A DNA stretch of 55,371 nucleotides from Saccharicrinis carchari (GCF_900182605.1 NZ_FXTB01000014.1:1-55371), one strand, 5' to 3'; counted from the stretch's first letter, positions 1 to 8,768 are shown. The notes: generated from the letters alone by a model not told the origin. Program-made: numbers and translations.

Positions 1-119
1 TATCCTGGGACACCCAAAATCACCCTCGCAAAAGATATATAAGGCTGATTATGTGTTATTTATGATTTAATCCTCAGAAAAGTGTCGAAGTCAGGAAACA
101 AGTGCTGTGAAATTGTCTC

Positions 120-252
120 AACTGTAAATCCGTCATTTAAGATAAGGGATGTGGCGCTAAAATGACGTGAATGCAGTTGTACGCTACGGCTCATGGGATA
201 TTAGATGGCAATAATGGCCGACACAATGACGTAAACTGCAAATCCGTCATTT
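120..252. repeat. Iteron-like repeats downstream of rep
   Basis: Two direct copies of the repeat AACTGNAAATCCGTCATTT lie at about 120-138 and 234-252, and a degenerate inverted copy (AAATGACGTGAATGCAGTT) lies at about 159-177. They match the iterons on the other side of the rep gene at 1321-1425 (AACTGTATATCCGTCATTT). Iterons are binding sites for Rep_3-type initiators. Their presence on both flanks of rep suggests either a split origin or a control locus for copy number or handcuffing. The repeats are seen directly; the role is inferred from the adjacent initiator. Confidence 0.75.
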
Positions 253-259
253 AAGCAAA

Positions 260-1297
260 CTACTTATTTTTAACATTTCTGCGTGCGTTTTTGATAACGC
301 CACCCATATACCGATTTTTTGTAGTTTCTATATTAACATGACCAGCCTTAATCTTCACATCTGCCTCCAGCACAGCATCTATCAAGGATACATTAGCCAT
401 CATTTCTTCATAGATCTTTGGTGGAAGTCCGTATTCCTGTATCAGGTTAGTCATCTTTTGGGCTATCTGGTGAGGCTGCATTTTATGCAGCTCGTCATAA
501 TATTTCTCTATTTTTGCATATATTTCTGCTTCCCCTTTTGCTTCCTGATTCTGTATGGTAAAGTCAAAGCCTAAGATGGGACGCTTTTGATTGTTTATTG
601 GCGTATACTCAATAAATAGAGGGGTTTTGTTATTGATTTCTTTAATAGGTTCATATACTACGCGGCGTAAGAATCCGGCATTGTCTTTATAGCTATCCTC
701 TATTTGCATGATTTTTTTTATGTAGTCTATCTCTACATTTTTCCATTCCCCAAAGTCTTTTCTGGACATGAACAACTCATACCATCGCTGTGAATATTTA
801 CTATTTAACGACAGAATGGACTTTAAACGTATCCAAATATAGCCGGAAGTAAGCTGGGCCAGGAATTGCAAAGCTTCATTTTCTACCTTAATTCTTACAT
901 ACCCCCATCTTTTTTGGTATTGAACCACAGGGAAAGGTGTTATTTTGTTGAATCGTTCGTTTTTGGGATCCATGAAGGAAAACTTAGCAGCCTGTAGTTC
1001 GTCGGCTGCTTTGGCCAGAGCATCATGGTGTTGTTGCTTCAATAAAACCGTGGGGACTTCTATCCAAAGATTTTGGTTAAAATCAATTTGTAGTTCTGTA
1101 CTCTTTTTTAGCTTTGTCATGAGTACATAAAACATTCTTTTAGAAAGAGCTGATTCAAAGTTATGAACGGCTTTGTTTAGAACGTTTGGGAACTGGAATG
1201 AATTATAGCTGGGATTTTCGCTCACAATATATTGATTTGAGTATGATTTAAAATCAAAATTACAAATATTAATGACAAGCACAAGCGTCTTTGTCAT
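260..1297 (-). CDS. Plasmid replication initiator, Rep_3 family
   Basis: A 345-aa protein with the two winged-helix layout of Rep_3 (RepB/Pi-like) initiators. The N-terminal part (about 35-130) contains a stretch like SKRMFYVLMTKLKK that is typical of the family, and the second winged helix (about 135-260) contains TSGYIWIRLKSILSLNSKYS followed by the RWYELF motif. It would bind the iterons on both sides and open the origin. The ATG at 1297 sits about 25 bp from the iteron block, so the promoter probably overlaps the iterons and autoregulation is likely. The C-terminus is basic. Length fits the family (250-400 aa). The gene is transcribed away from parAB. Confidence 0.88.
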   Translation of the reverse strand: MTKTLVLVINICNFDFKSYSNQYIVSENPSYNSFQFPNVLNKAVHNFESALSKRMFYVLMTKLKKSTELQIDFNQNLWIEVPTVLLKQQHHDALAKAADELQAAKFSFMDPKNERFNKITPFPVVQYQKRWGYVRIKVENEALQFLAQLTSGYIWIRLKSILSLNSKYSQRWYELFMSRKDFGEWKNVEIDYIKKIMQIEDSYKDNAGFLRRVVYEPIKEINNKTPLFIEYTPINNQKRPILGFDFTIQNQEAKGEAEIYAKIEKYYDELHKMQPHQIAQKMTNLIQEYGLPPKIYEEMMANVSLIDAVLEADVKIKAGHVNIETTKNRYMGGVIKNARRNVKNK

Positions 1298-1320
1298 TTA
1301 ATATGTTGAAAATCCTAAGG

Positions 1321-1425
1321 AACTGTATATCCGTCATTTTAAACTGTATATCCGTCATTTAATAAACTGAAAATGTGTCATTTTAAACTGTATATCCGTC
1401 ATTATATACTGTATTTCCGTCATTT
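1321..1425. repeat. Origin iterons (four or five copies)
   Basis: Tandem, roughly 20-22 bp repeats with consensus AACTGTATATCCGTCATTT. Copies begin at about 1321, 1341 and 1385, with a variant at 1406 (ATACTGTATTTCCGTCATTT) and a degenerate one near 1364 (AAACTGAAAATGTGTCATTT). The block lies directly upstream of the rep start at 1297. This is the classical arrangement of an iteron-controlled origin of replication. The AT-rich stretch that follows (1440-1650) would serve as the unwinding element; that last point is inference. Confidence 0.85.
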
Positions 1426-1651
1426 AAGAGCTTATATACAACTGTAAAATAGATAGTTACAAAGGTAGCTATTCTCTATCTAAATTAGTTTAAAGATATT
1501 TATTCACTACTATAGTTTTAATTTAAAAGGCGTGATTTTTATCCTACTTGACATAAGTATAGTTCTGACAGTTTCTCTAAAAAATACACTTTCCATACTT
1601 TCAAGAAAATCACATAACGTTATATTTAAATAATAAATGTGCATTTAAAAA

Positions 1652-1672
1652 CGTCGCTCCGCGGGGGATTTT
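1652..1672 (+). repeat. GC-rich 21-bp repeat, copy 1
   Basis: The sequence starts CGTCGCTCCGCGGGGG and ends in ATTTT. An exact copy in inverted orientation lies at 4789-4809. The two copies bracket the parA-parB-HTH module. The repeat is strikingly GC-rich in AT-rich surroundings and holds a CCGCGG palindrome. Its function is unknown; a recombination scar or a protein-binding site are both possible. Confidence 0.7.
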
Positions 1673-1812
1673 ATTAGACATATCATTACCAAAAGTGTAA
1701 AAATATTCATAATTAAACAAAATGTATCTTTTGAATACTATTTTTTGAAGGATCATGTGCCCTATTATTCTTGCCACACGAATTTTTTATTGTTTCCGAC
1801 GTATATCGGTTT

Positions 1813-1837
1813 CATAAGTGCAAATTTTGCACTTATG
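1813..1837. promoter_or_regulatory. Candidate parS palindrome, copy 1
   Basis: A perfect 25-nt palindrome: arm CATAAGTGCAAA, one central base, and the complementary arm TTTGCACTTATG. The same arms recur at 4155-4179, 8738-8762 and, imperfectly, at 9383-9403. The first two copies bracket parAB. Repetition of one palindrome around a ParAB locus is what is expected of ParB-binding centromere sites; binding itself is inferred. Confidence 0.65.
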
Positions 1838-2253
1838 ATGCAAATGGAACAGATCTATCCGTAAAGTCATTTCCTGGCTTCAAGTTGGAAATTCAAATAT
1901 ATTAATTTTTTTATGAGCCTCCCGTTAATCTTCCAATCATTGATTAATCTCTAGCGGATTTTTGCGCAAATTAAAGATGCATAAATTAATTATTCATACA
2001 ATGAAGTGATATTCATTAACTTTTTTTAATTTTGAATTATAAATATTCTATATTTGATATATTTATTGATTAAATAATGAGTAATGTATTGTGTCAATTG
2101 GAATTTGCCACGAATTTCTTTGTAAAAAAAGCCAATACGCATTCTTTGCCCTTTAAAACTCTTATTATCTGTTTTAATTTTTTAATATTTGTATTGATAT
2201 TCTATAATAATTGGCCTTCTTGAAAATTAGGGTTTTATTATCAAAAATATAGC

Positions 2254-3009
2254 ATGAAAAAAAACATTGTTATTGCCATCAGCAATTTTAAAGGGGGAAC
2301 CGGTAAAACGACCACAAGCGTAAATATGGCCCATGGACTGGCCAACAGGGGATTCGATGTGCTGGCCTTCGATCTGGATCCCCAGGCTAATCTTACCGAC
2401 CTTTTCGGGCTGTTGGGTGAAGTAACGGATGAACGTTGCGTTTCCAATACTTTGAGGGGAAAAACAGATTTGTTTATTCATAAGGTCAGCGACAAAATGC
2501 ATGTGGTCGGCGCAAATTCCGAATCCATGATTGGAATCGATTTTGAGCTGCAGTCGTCTTTAAGAAGCGGAGACAATAAACTTAAAAGCCTGATCGACCC
2601 CATCAAGGAAAATTACGATTTCATCATACTGGACCTGGCCCCTGCCCTTAATATGTTAACCGTAAATGCTTATGTGGCCTCGGATCGTATCATGGTTCCC
2701 GTACTTTCCGACTATTTGTCTCTGACGGGTTACTATAACCTTGAAAAGCGGTTGGAACAGGACCTGGATATGAAGGTGACCGACATTCTTGTGACCAAAC
2801 ACGAAAGTAACACAACCTTGGCGACCGAAGTCGTAGATGAGTTGATTTCAAACCGTTCTGAATTGCTTTGCCAAACTATCATTCCAAAAAATATAGCGCT
2901 TTCGGAACAAGGTATTTCAAAACAATCTATTTTTGACTATGCACCAAATTCGTCGGGTGCTAACGCATATAACGGATTTGTCGAGGAGTTTTTAAAAAGG
3001 ATATCATAA
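2254..3009 (+). CDS. parA: ParA-type partition ATPase
   Basis: A 251-aa P-loop ATPase of the ParA/MinD/Soj class. The deviant Walker A motif KGGTGKTT is at residues 13-20 with the signature lysine, and Walker A' DLDPQANLT is near 41-49. The Walker B-like stretch FIILDLAP is near residues 125-133. It lacks the N-terminal HTH of type Ia ParA proteins, so it is a short, Soj-like (type Ib-like) form. ParA moves plasmid copies to daughter cells together with ParB bound at its centromere. Its stop codon overlaps the parB start (TAATG), indicating translational coupling. Confidence 0.92.
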   Translation: MKKNIVIAISNFKGGTGKTTTSVNMAHGLANRGFDVLAFDLDPQANLTDLFGLLGEVTDERCVSNTLRGKTDLFIHKVSDKMHVVGANSESMIGIDFELQSSLRSGDNKLKSLIDPIKENYDFIILDLAPALNMLTVNAYVASDRIMVPVLSDYLSLTGYYNLEKRLEQDLDMKVTDILVTKHESNTTLATEVVDELISNRSELLCQTIIPKNIALSEQGISKQSIFDYAPNSSGANAYNGFVEEFLKRIS

Positions 3010-4142
3010 TGGCAAAAAAATTAGGATTAAAGGGGGGGCTCGGACAGTTTCGTTCCGAAGTGAAAGAATTGACCGCTTTGCCGGAACTTGAAAGGCTTAT
3101 CCCTCCATTGACCACGGAAGAGTACAAAAATTTAGAGGAATCAATCTTGGAGTTAGGCGTAGAAACCCCTTTGGATGTGTGGATACCGACTGAAAAAACC
3201 GCAGGGGGAAACAAGGATATTATCGGGAAAACTATTATCGTTGACGGCCATAACCGTAACATCATAAGGCTCAAACATAAAATGCCGGTTCCAAAAACCA
3301 CGGAAAGAGAATTTAATTCTCTCGTAGAGGTAAAAAATTGGATGTTAAAAAAACAACTGGGCAGAAGAAATCTATCGGACGCAAACAGAACTTATTTAAC
3401 CGGCCTTCTCTACAACACAAGCAAATATGAGAAAGGTAAATATGAAAGGAACTTTGACGGGGAGATTGAAAGGAACACGGCACATAAGATCTCACAGGAA
3501 ACGGGAAGCTCCATACGATCGGTTAAAAATGCCGGTGACTTTGCGGATGGTATCAATAAACTTGCCCCTGAGCTAAAAAAACATATTCTTTCCGGCAAAG
3601 AAAGAATAGCCAAAGCAACAATCCAGGAACTGGCTTCCAGTGATGCAGAAAAACCGATTGAAAATATTGAGCAAATAGAAAAAGAGGTAAAAAAGGTACG
3701 TCAAAGGAAAACGGTAGGTAAAAAGAAAAAACAGGTCAGCGAAAAGAATAGTCCAGAAAATGGTAAAACAATAAAATCGGCCGAATTCCATATAAACAAA
3801 AATGATACTGTTCATCAAGAAATGGGGGATGGGGAACGTCTTGAACGTTATTTGGAGATGAAAGCTAAATTTACCGAACAATTCGGGGATCTTGAACTCG
3901 ATATACTTACCAGTGTTTTTAACGATATACTGCAACTGCGATCTACCCAGTCCGACCACGTTAAACTGGCTAACGACGGCTATACGATCCTTCGTAGCGG
4001 GGACAGCCCTAAAATACATATCAAATACTTTTCAAAGGACACCAATTCATGGAAAATCCTGGAAAATACCTTCACGTCTAAAACCGAACGGGACCGGAGG
4101 TTCAAAAAACTTTTAAAGAACAAAAAAACAATACGGGGTTAA
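3009..4142 (+). CDS. parB: ParB-type partition protein
   Basis: A 377-aa protein with a ParB/Srx-type N-terminal domain: LIPPLTTEEYKNLEESI near 30-46 and the nucleotide-binding-like motif IIVDGHNRN near 77-85. An HTH-like central part follows (SQETGSSIRSVKNAGDFA, about 160-180). Next come a lysine-rich linker (about 225-260) and a C-terminal segment that may dimerise. It begins within the parA stop codon, so the two genes form one unit. ParB should bind the plasmid centromere; the palindromes at 1813 and 4155 that bracket the operon are the best candidates. It is longer than typical chromosomal ParB proteins (about 290 aa) because of the linker and tail. Confidence 0.88.
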   Translation: MAKKLGLKGGLGQFRSEVKELTALPELERLIPPLTTEEYKNLEESILELGVETPLDVWIPTEKTAGGNKDIIGKTIIVDGHNRNIIRLKHKMPVPKTTEREFNSLVEVKNWMLKKQLGRRNLSDANRTYLTGLLYNTSKYEKGKYERNFDGEIERNTAHKISQETGSSIRSVKNAGDFADGINKLAPELKKHILSGKERIAKATIQELASSDAEKPIENIEQIEKEVKKVRQRKTVGKKKKQVSEKNSPENGKTIKSAEFHINKNDTVHQEMGDGERLERYLEMKAKFTEQFGDLELDILTSVFNDILQLRSTQSDHVKLANDGYTILRSGDSPKIHIKYFSKDTNSWKILENTFTSKTERDRRFKKLLKNKKTIRG

Positions 4143-4154
4143 GGTTTTATTATC

Positions 4155-4179
4155 CATAAGTGCAAAATTTGCACTTATG
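4155..4179. promoter_or_regulatory. Candidate parS palindrome, copy 2
   Basis: A perfect 25-nt palindrome with arms CATAAGTGCAAA and TTTGCACTTATG around one central base. It lies 13 bp after the parB stop and 17 bp before the next start codon. It could also act as a weak hairpin or as an operator for the downstream HTH gene, but recurrence at distant sites favours a centromere-type role. Confidence 0.65.
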
Positions 4180-4196
4180 CTTTTTATCATTGATTT

Positions 4197-4565
4197 ATGA
4201 TCCAGATTATAGACAAACAATTAGAGTTGCTCCATACGGAATTTCACGAAAGTCCTGAAAACAAAAAAATACGGGAGTTAATCCATGTGCTCGAACTGTT
4301 CCGGGAGGTCTTTAAAGTTGTTCTGAACGGCCAAAATTTGGACAGTCCAGCCCTGGCTTTGTTTGTCGCCCAATTGACCACCGGAAAAGGTGAAGTAGAT
4401 TTTGTCAGGATGACGAACGAATTTATGAAACTGCATCAAGTCAAACAGACCCACATCAAAGAAAATACGGGTATTTCCCAAGCCCGTGTCTCCGATTTTC
4501 TTAACCGTAAACATGCTATGCAAAGTGATACCTTGGCAAAAATATTTACCATGCCTACCCTATAA
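4197..4565 (+). CDS. Small HTH (XRE-like) protein of the par module
   Basis: A 122-aa protein. Its C-terminal half (about 75-120) has an XRE/HigA-type helix-turn-helix: HQVKQTHIKENTGISQARVS, then DFLNRKHAMQSDTLAKIF. The N-terminal half is helical and acidic and I do not recognise it. The gene follows parB with a candidate parS site in between and ends in a terminator at 4567-4592, so it is the third gene of the par operon. It may regulate par expression or act as an antitoxin-like repressor. No toxin partner is visible next to it. Confidence 0.75.
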   Translation: MIQIIDKQLELLHTEFHESPENKKIRELIHVLELFREVFKVVLNGQNLDSPALALFVAQLTTGKGEVDFVRMTNEFMKLHQVKQTHIKENTGISQARVSDFLNRKHAMQSDTLAKIFTMPTL

Positions 4566-4566
4566 A

Positions 4567-4592
4567 AAAAGCTCCCGGTTAAAGGAGCTTTT
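4567..4592 (+). terminator. Rho-independent terminator of the par operon
   Basis: The stem AAAAGCTCC / GGAGCTTTT has an 8-nt loop, is preceded by an A-tract and is followed by a T-rich run. It starts within a few bases of the HTH gene's stop codon. Confidence 0.85.
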
Positions 4593-5427
4593 ATTTTCAC
4601 TTTTTGTATAAAGACACCGCTATCTCTGGTAGGTTGCATCCCTGCAGAGCCCACTTCCTTTTCACGATGCATGACAAATATACGATTTTTTGTTGTAAAA
4701 AAAATAATATTTCTTCCTTTTATTTCTTGCATTTTTTTCGGTAAAACGAATCATTTTCACTTTATCTTTTGGCAAAGCCATATCTTAAAAAATCCCCCGC
4801 GGAGCGACGGCTGTTAATCATTTTTTGAGGCTCATGTTTTGTTTTTTAATACTGACGGCCGGGATATCCACTCTAAATAATTTTCTATACGGTTTATTTT
4901 TATAGTCATCGGATGAGCTTCCTACGGTCGCTATCCGACAGCTTAAAAATAGGATCGTATATTTCATTATTTGCCGTTTCTATCTCTGTCAGAGACCCAT
5001 CCAAAATATAACCTTATCCCAATCGAAGTATTAATTTTTTATGTCACATCGTTCTTGTAACTTTTTCATACTTGCAAGGTTCGTATTCATGGAAAATTGC
5101 GTATTGTTAAATATTTTAAACGTATGAAATATTTTGCCTTTTAGGCATAGAGAAGTTTTTCCATCGGATAGAATCTTCTTTACAAGGAAGAACTTACATT
5201 TCGGATGGGGATAGTTTCCGATAGGAAAGCAAGATGGATTCGGGCAAAACTCGAATTTATAAATCGGGCTGTGCCCGATTGTGCTATATATTAGGTAGAT
5301 ATATAATAATTGATTGTTTATAAGAATAATATTTTAGGGATAAATGGAGAATTACTTTTATAAATGATTGATAAACAATATATTTATATGAGAAAAAAGG
5401 ATACTTTCAAGGATAATATTTACAATT
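4593..5427. other. Long non-coding region upstream of mob genes, probable oriT location
   Basis: About 830 bp without a credible gene. It contains the inverted copy of the 21-bp GC-rich repeat (4789-4809). There is a hairpin with arms AATCGGGC and GCCCGATT around 5257-5275. There is also an imperfect repeat cluster (TCGGATGAGC, GCTATCCGAC) near 4913-4940, with related TCGGAT and TCCGAT words near 5164, 5196 and 5218. Mobilisation origins of Bacteroidota plasmids normally lie just upstream of the mob operon, so oriT is expected here. The exact nick site cannot be read from the sequence alone. Confidence 0.45.
4789..4809 (-). repeat. GC-rich 21-bp repeat, copy 2 (inverted)
   Basis: An exact reverse complement of 1652-1672 (begins AAAATCCCCCGCGG). 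It lies after the par operon terminator. With copy 1 it brackets the 3.1-kb par module, like the ends of an inserted or exchanged cassette. Confidence 0.7.
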
Positions 5428-6009
5428 ATGAGCGAATTAAAAAACCTCAAAATTACTGCTGAAACGAAGGAAATCATTGATAGCCTGGTGAAAAATCATG
5501 GCGGACTACAACGAGATTTTATTTATAAAATGGCGGTATACTTCAAAAATACCGGCACAAATCCAGATAGTTTTTTGATGCCTTCACCAACTGAAGAGTT
5601 AAAAAAGTTCCGGGATACCATTATCGGTTTTATGCGAAAACAGGAGGCTGATTATATCAAACCAACATTCGGAAAAATGCAGTCCTTAATGGAAATGATG
5701 GTACGTTTGATAGAAGAAGAAAAATCTAATACTGAACCCAAGGTTTCCAATGCGCTAAAACAAAACAAATCACTTGCCACCCCGTCCGAAAGCACACATC
5801 AGATTCCGGACGATAGCGGGGAAATTAGAAGACTAAAGAACCAGCTGGAAATAAAAAGGCAAGAGCTGCAAACCATGAAAAAGTATTTCCTTGAAATTTG
5901 TGATTCCGTAGAAAAAAAATCTACCGGTATGCAAAAAAAGAATGTAATTTTATTGGATGAGGCCAAATTCCAGGACTCCTACAAATGGGTACGAACTTTT
6001 GAGATCTGA
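5428..6009 (+). CDS. BfmA/BtgA family mobilisation protein
   Basis: A 193-aa protein. The N-terminal part (1-90) resembles BfmA/BtgA accessory mobilisation proteins, with a ribbon-helix-helix-like start (KNLKITAETKEIIDSLVK), then LQRDFIYKMAVYFKNTGTNP and a FRDTIIGFMRKQEADYIKPT stretch. The C-terminal part (about 130-165) is a predicted coiled coil (EIRRLKNQLEIKRQELQTMK). In Bacteroides plasmids and transposons such proteins bind oriT and help the relaxase nick. The relaxase gene begins 2 nt after its stop codon, so the two are probably translationally coupled. Confidence 0.82.
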   Translation: MSELKNLKITAETKEIIDSLVKNHGGLQRDFIYKMAVYFKNTGTNPDSFLMPSPTEELKKFRDTIIGFMRKQEADYIKPTFGKMQSLMEMMVRLIEEEKSNTEPKVSNALKQNKSLATPSESTHQIPDDSGEIRRLKNQLEIKRQELQTMKKYFLEICDSVEKKSTGMQKKNVILLDEAKFQDSYKWVRTFEI

Positions 6010-6011
6010 TT

Positions 6012-7019
6012 ATGTACGTAAAAATCAATAAACCCACGGAGCACAACCACAATAAAGGCGACTGTAAAAACCTCATTGAATATCTGGAGAAAGAGGATAT
6101 CAAAGAACTCGGTCAGTCAAAGGGTTTTTTTAATCTGAACCGCGACCATATTTCAGGTTTGGAAGCACAAACCATCATCGATGGCAATAAGGCCAAGCTC
6201 GGAAAGAAGGATTCCAAGTTCTTTCATATTTCCATCAATCCCAGCCAAAAGGAATTGGAACACATCGCTATGGAAGTGACTGGCAAAAGGGTGCGGGATT
6301 ATGGTGTAATGACCGAAAATGAAATGGCCAGGTTCGACCGTGCCCTGAAGGATTATACGCATAACGTGATGGACGGTTATGCACGGAATTTTAACCGTGG
6401 ACTGGAAGGAAAAGATTTGGTATATGTGGCAAAGGTGGAGACGGAAAGGAAATACGATCGTTTTTCAAAAGAAGTAAAACATAACCGCGGGGTCAAAAAA
6501 ACGGGGGAGGGGGCTTATATGTGCAATTCAAAAGGGGAGGTTATCCAAGAGAACATGCCCAAAGAAGGGATGCAGCACCATGTACATGTCGTCGTTTCGC
6601 GTAAAGATGCGACCAACAAAATAAAGCTTTCCCCCTTTGCCAATGCCCGTAACGCCAAAAATAAACTGGACGGAAAGGAAGTGCAGATAGGTTTTGACCG
6701 GAAAGCTTTTGTGGGCGATACCGAAAAGCGATTTGACGAGCAGTTTAACTATGACCGTCCGTTCAAGCATTCCTTTGAATATAAACATGCCATGTCGTAT
6801 CCCTACAAAGGCATGATAAAACAAATGGCCGGCCAACAGATAACAAGTGCCATCGGTAACCCGAAACAAGATCTCATGCGCGAGCTCGGATTGGAGAATA
6901 TTGAAGGTTTCACGGCTCAAACACAGCAGCTGTTCAATATCATCAGCAAGGGTATCGCCCCACAAAAAATTGTTCTCGACATCGAAAAGAAAGCGGTACA
7001 AAAAACGCTATCCTTATAA
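6012..7019 (+). CDS. Relaxase (BfmB/BtgB, DUF5712 type)
   Basis: A 335-aa protein that matches the mobilisation nuclease family often annotated DUF5712 in Bacteroidota. The N-terminus has HNHNKGDCKNLIEYLEKED. The metal-binding histidine motif QHHVHVVVSRKD lies near residues 195-206, and a family-typical FDRALKDYTHNVMDGYARNF stretch is near 110-130. It should nick oriT and stay covalently bound to the transferred strand; a tyrosine in the N-terminal third would be the nucleophile, but I cannot assign it with certainty. It lies between the accessory protein and the coupling protein. Confidence 0.83.
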   Translation: MYVKINKPTEHNHNKGDCKNLIEYLEKEDIKELGQSKGFFNLNRDHISGLEAQTIIDGNKAKLGKKDSKFFHISINPSQKELEHIAMEVTGKRVRDYGVMTENEMARFDRALKDYTHNVMDGYARNFNRGLEGKDLVYVAKVETERKYDRFSKEVKHNRGVKKTGEGAYMCNSKGEVIQENMPKEGMQHHVHVVVSRKDATNKIKLSPFANARNAKNKLDGKEVQIGFDRKAFVGDTEKRFDEQFNYDRPFKHSFEYKHAMSYPYKGMIKQMAGQQITSAIGNPKQDLMRELGLENIEGFTAQTQQLFNIISKGIAPQKIVLDIEKKAVQKTLSL

Positions 7020-7028
7020 CTTTATCTT

Positions 7029-8720
7029 ATGGATACTTTAAGGCATTTTTTAAGTTTGGAGCTGGCCCAACAGCTTTCTATCGTTTTTCAGGTTGTCCTT
7101 CTCTCAGCGGTACAGGGATTTGGTCTGAGCCTCAGGAGCCATTGGGCTAAATTCTGTTTTATAGCGGGAAGCCAGGTATTGTTGTCTCTATATCTTGCGT
7201 ATTTAGCAAAGTATTCGTTAGGGGTACATGCCTTTTATGCGATAAGCTCATTACCCTTGACCATTTTATTATGGGCATTGCTGTCCGGTAGTGGCGGGGA
7301 CAGGTCGAAGATTAACTTGAAGCTTGTACCCGGTGAGATATGGAAGCTTGTTTTACCTGTCCAAAAACGGAAACGCTATGCGCTCGAAAATCTAAAACGG
7401 GGGGTGGCCATATTCGGCGCATCGGGATCGGGCAAAACGGAATCTTGCTATGTGCCGGTGATTAACCATTGTGCCTTTCATAATTTTGCCGGTATCAACC
7501 TTGATTTTAAGGATGGCGAACTTACGGAAATTATCAATTATTATTACACCAAGTACGACCATATTGAAAACTATAAAGCGGGGGTGCCAAGGGCAGAGGT
7601 GAGGAATCTTTGTTTGCACCGACCGGAAATTTCGGACTTTATCAATCCCATAGATCCTGTGTATCTGCACTCGCAGGACGATTTATATTTAGCTTTAAAT
7701 ACCTTGTTTGCCTATAACAAGAAATCGGAGAACAAGTACGATTTTTTTGAGAATGCCCCGCAGAGTTGTCTGGGCGGTGTAATCTGGCGCTTGAAAGAAG
7801 ACTATCCCGGGCACTGTTCCTTGCCGTATGCCATTGCCCTGTGTATGCAAAAGGATGCCCTGGAATTGGCCCGTTTCATCTCAAAATCAATGACAGCAAA
7901 GGTCATCGGGTCCGCTTTTTTAAAGTCTTTCGCGGTCAATCAAAAAGGACGCTTACACGTAGGCGATCAAATGACGGGTATCATGGGTTCCCTGGCAGAT
8001 ATATTAAGGCAATATGCATCGCCCAACATGTTTTATGTGCTGCAGCGTAACGATTTCAGTTTAGAACTCAACAATCCCTTACAGCCTGTCATGTTGAACA
8101 TTATCAACTCACCCAAATATGATTCTGTCTATAGTCCTTTTTATTCGATGTGCATCTCCATGATCATCAACCAAATGTCCGTCAGGGGCCGTTCCCATTC
8201 TGTCTTATTGCTGGATGAAGGCGCTACTACCAAAATTCCTAATTTTTACAAGATACCAGCTACCAGACGTTCGTACGATATTGCTACCGTGTATGGCATA
8301 CAGGATAAAGTCATCTCGGATCTAACGTATAGCGACAAAGAAACAAAGGCTATATTGGCCAATCTTTCCTATTTGCTCATTGGTAAAGCTAATGATCCTG
8401 ATTCGGTTAGGTACTATAAAAATCTACTGGAAGAAGTAAAGGAAAAAACAACGACCGTATCCCAAACGGATACTTTTATAGCCGGTTCCGGCAAAAGGAT
8501 ATCGGAAGGGGAGAGGGAAACAACAAAATATAAGAACCAGGATATCTCCGGCTTAGGGGCAGGAGAGTTTATTTGCTATGCCGATGGTAAAAGCGAAAAG
8601 ATAAGGTTTAAACTGATGCCTGTTGAAAGGATACCTCCCAAACCCAAGCGTACGGTCACTAAAATGGATATTGAGGACAACTACAAAAATATACTTATTG
8701 CGGTAAGTAATTTTGAATAG
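7029..8720 (+). CDS. Type IV coupling protein (VirD4/TraG-like, MobC/BfmC type)
   Basis: A 563-aa protein. Two or three hydrophobic segments occupy residues 18-88, followed by a cytoplasmic motor domain with Walker A GASGSGKT at 130-137 and Walker B-like HSVLLLDEGATTK near 393-405. Family motif SPKYDSVYSPFYSMCISM precedes Walker B. It would carry the relaxase-DNA complex to a conjugation pore. No pore (tra/virB) genes are in the window, so the replicon looks mobilisable rather than self-transmissible. It is the last gene of the mob operon, starting 9 nt after the relaxase, and is followed by a long palindrome (8732-8768). Confidence 0.86.
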   Translation: MDTLRHFLSLELAQQLSIVFQVVLLSAVQGFGLSLRSHWAKFCFIAGSQVLLSLYLAYLAKYSLGVHAFYAISSLPLTILLWALLSGSGGDRSKINLKLVPGEIWKLVLPVQKRKRYALENLKRGVAIFGASGSGKTESCYVPVINHCAFHNFAGINLDFKDGELTEIINYYYTKYDHIENYKAGVPRAEVRNLCLHRPEISDFINPIDPVYLHSQDDLYLALNTLFAYNKKSENKYDFFENAPQSCLGGVIWRLKEDYPGHCSLPYAIALCMQKDALELARFISKSMTAKVIGSAFLKSFAVNQKGRLHVGDQMTGIMGSLADILRQYASPNMFYVLQRNDFSLELNNPLQPVMLNIINSPKYDSVYSPFYSMCISMIINQMSVRGRSHSVLLLDEGATTKIPNFYKIPATRRSYDIATVYGIQDKVISDLTYSDKETKAILANLSYLLIGKANDPDSVRYYKNLLEEVKEKTTTVSQTDTFIAGSGKRISEGERETTKYKNQDISGLGAGEFICYADGKSEKIRFKLMPVERIPPKPKRTVTKMDIEDNYKNILIAVSNFE

Positions 8721-8731
8721 GCTTTGGCTTT

Positions 8732-8768
8732 ATATTTCATAAGTGCAAAATTTGCACTTATGAAATAT
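8732..8768. promoter_or_regulatory. 37-nt palindrome: candidate parS copy 3 and/or mob operon terminator
   Basis: The same CATAAGTGCAAA / TTTGCACTTATG palindrome as at 1813 and 4155, here extended by six more complementary bases on each side (ATATTT / AAATAT) to 18-bp arms around one central base. It begins 11 bp after the coupling-protein stop, so it could also fold as a terminator. It is not followed by a T-run. Confidence 0.6.

Larger units (their letters stand above)
1426..2253. other. AT-rich intergenic region between origin and parA
   Basis: About 830 bp with no credible reading frame. It holds a GC-rich 21-bp repeat (1652-1672), a candidate parS palindrome (1813-1837), and several long A/T tracts that could be the origin's unwinding or bending region. 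A TATATTTG box at 2049-2056 resembles the Bacteroidota -7 element, but the only TTTG upstream (2031) is at a short spacing of 14 bp, so I do not call a promoter. parA translation starts at 2254. Confidence 0.6.

Noticed and set aside
1321-1425. Short regular repeats that could suggest a CRISPR array
   Set aside because: Units abut with almost no spacers, copies vary, no cas genes are present, and the block sits next to a Rep_3 gene: these are iterons.
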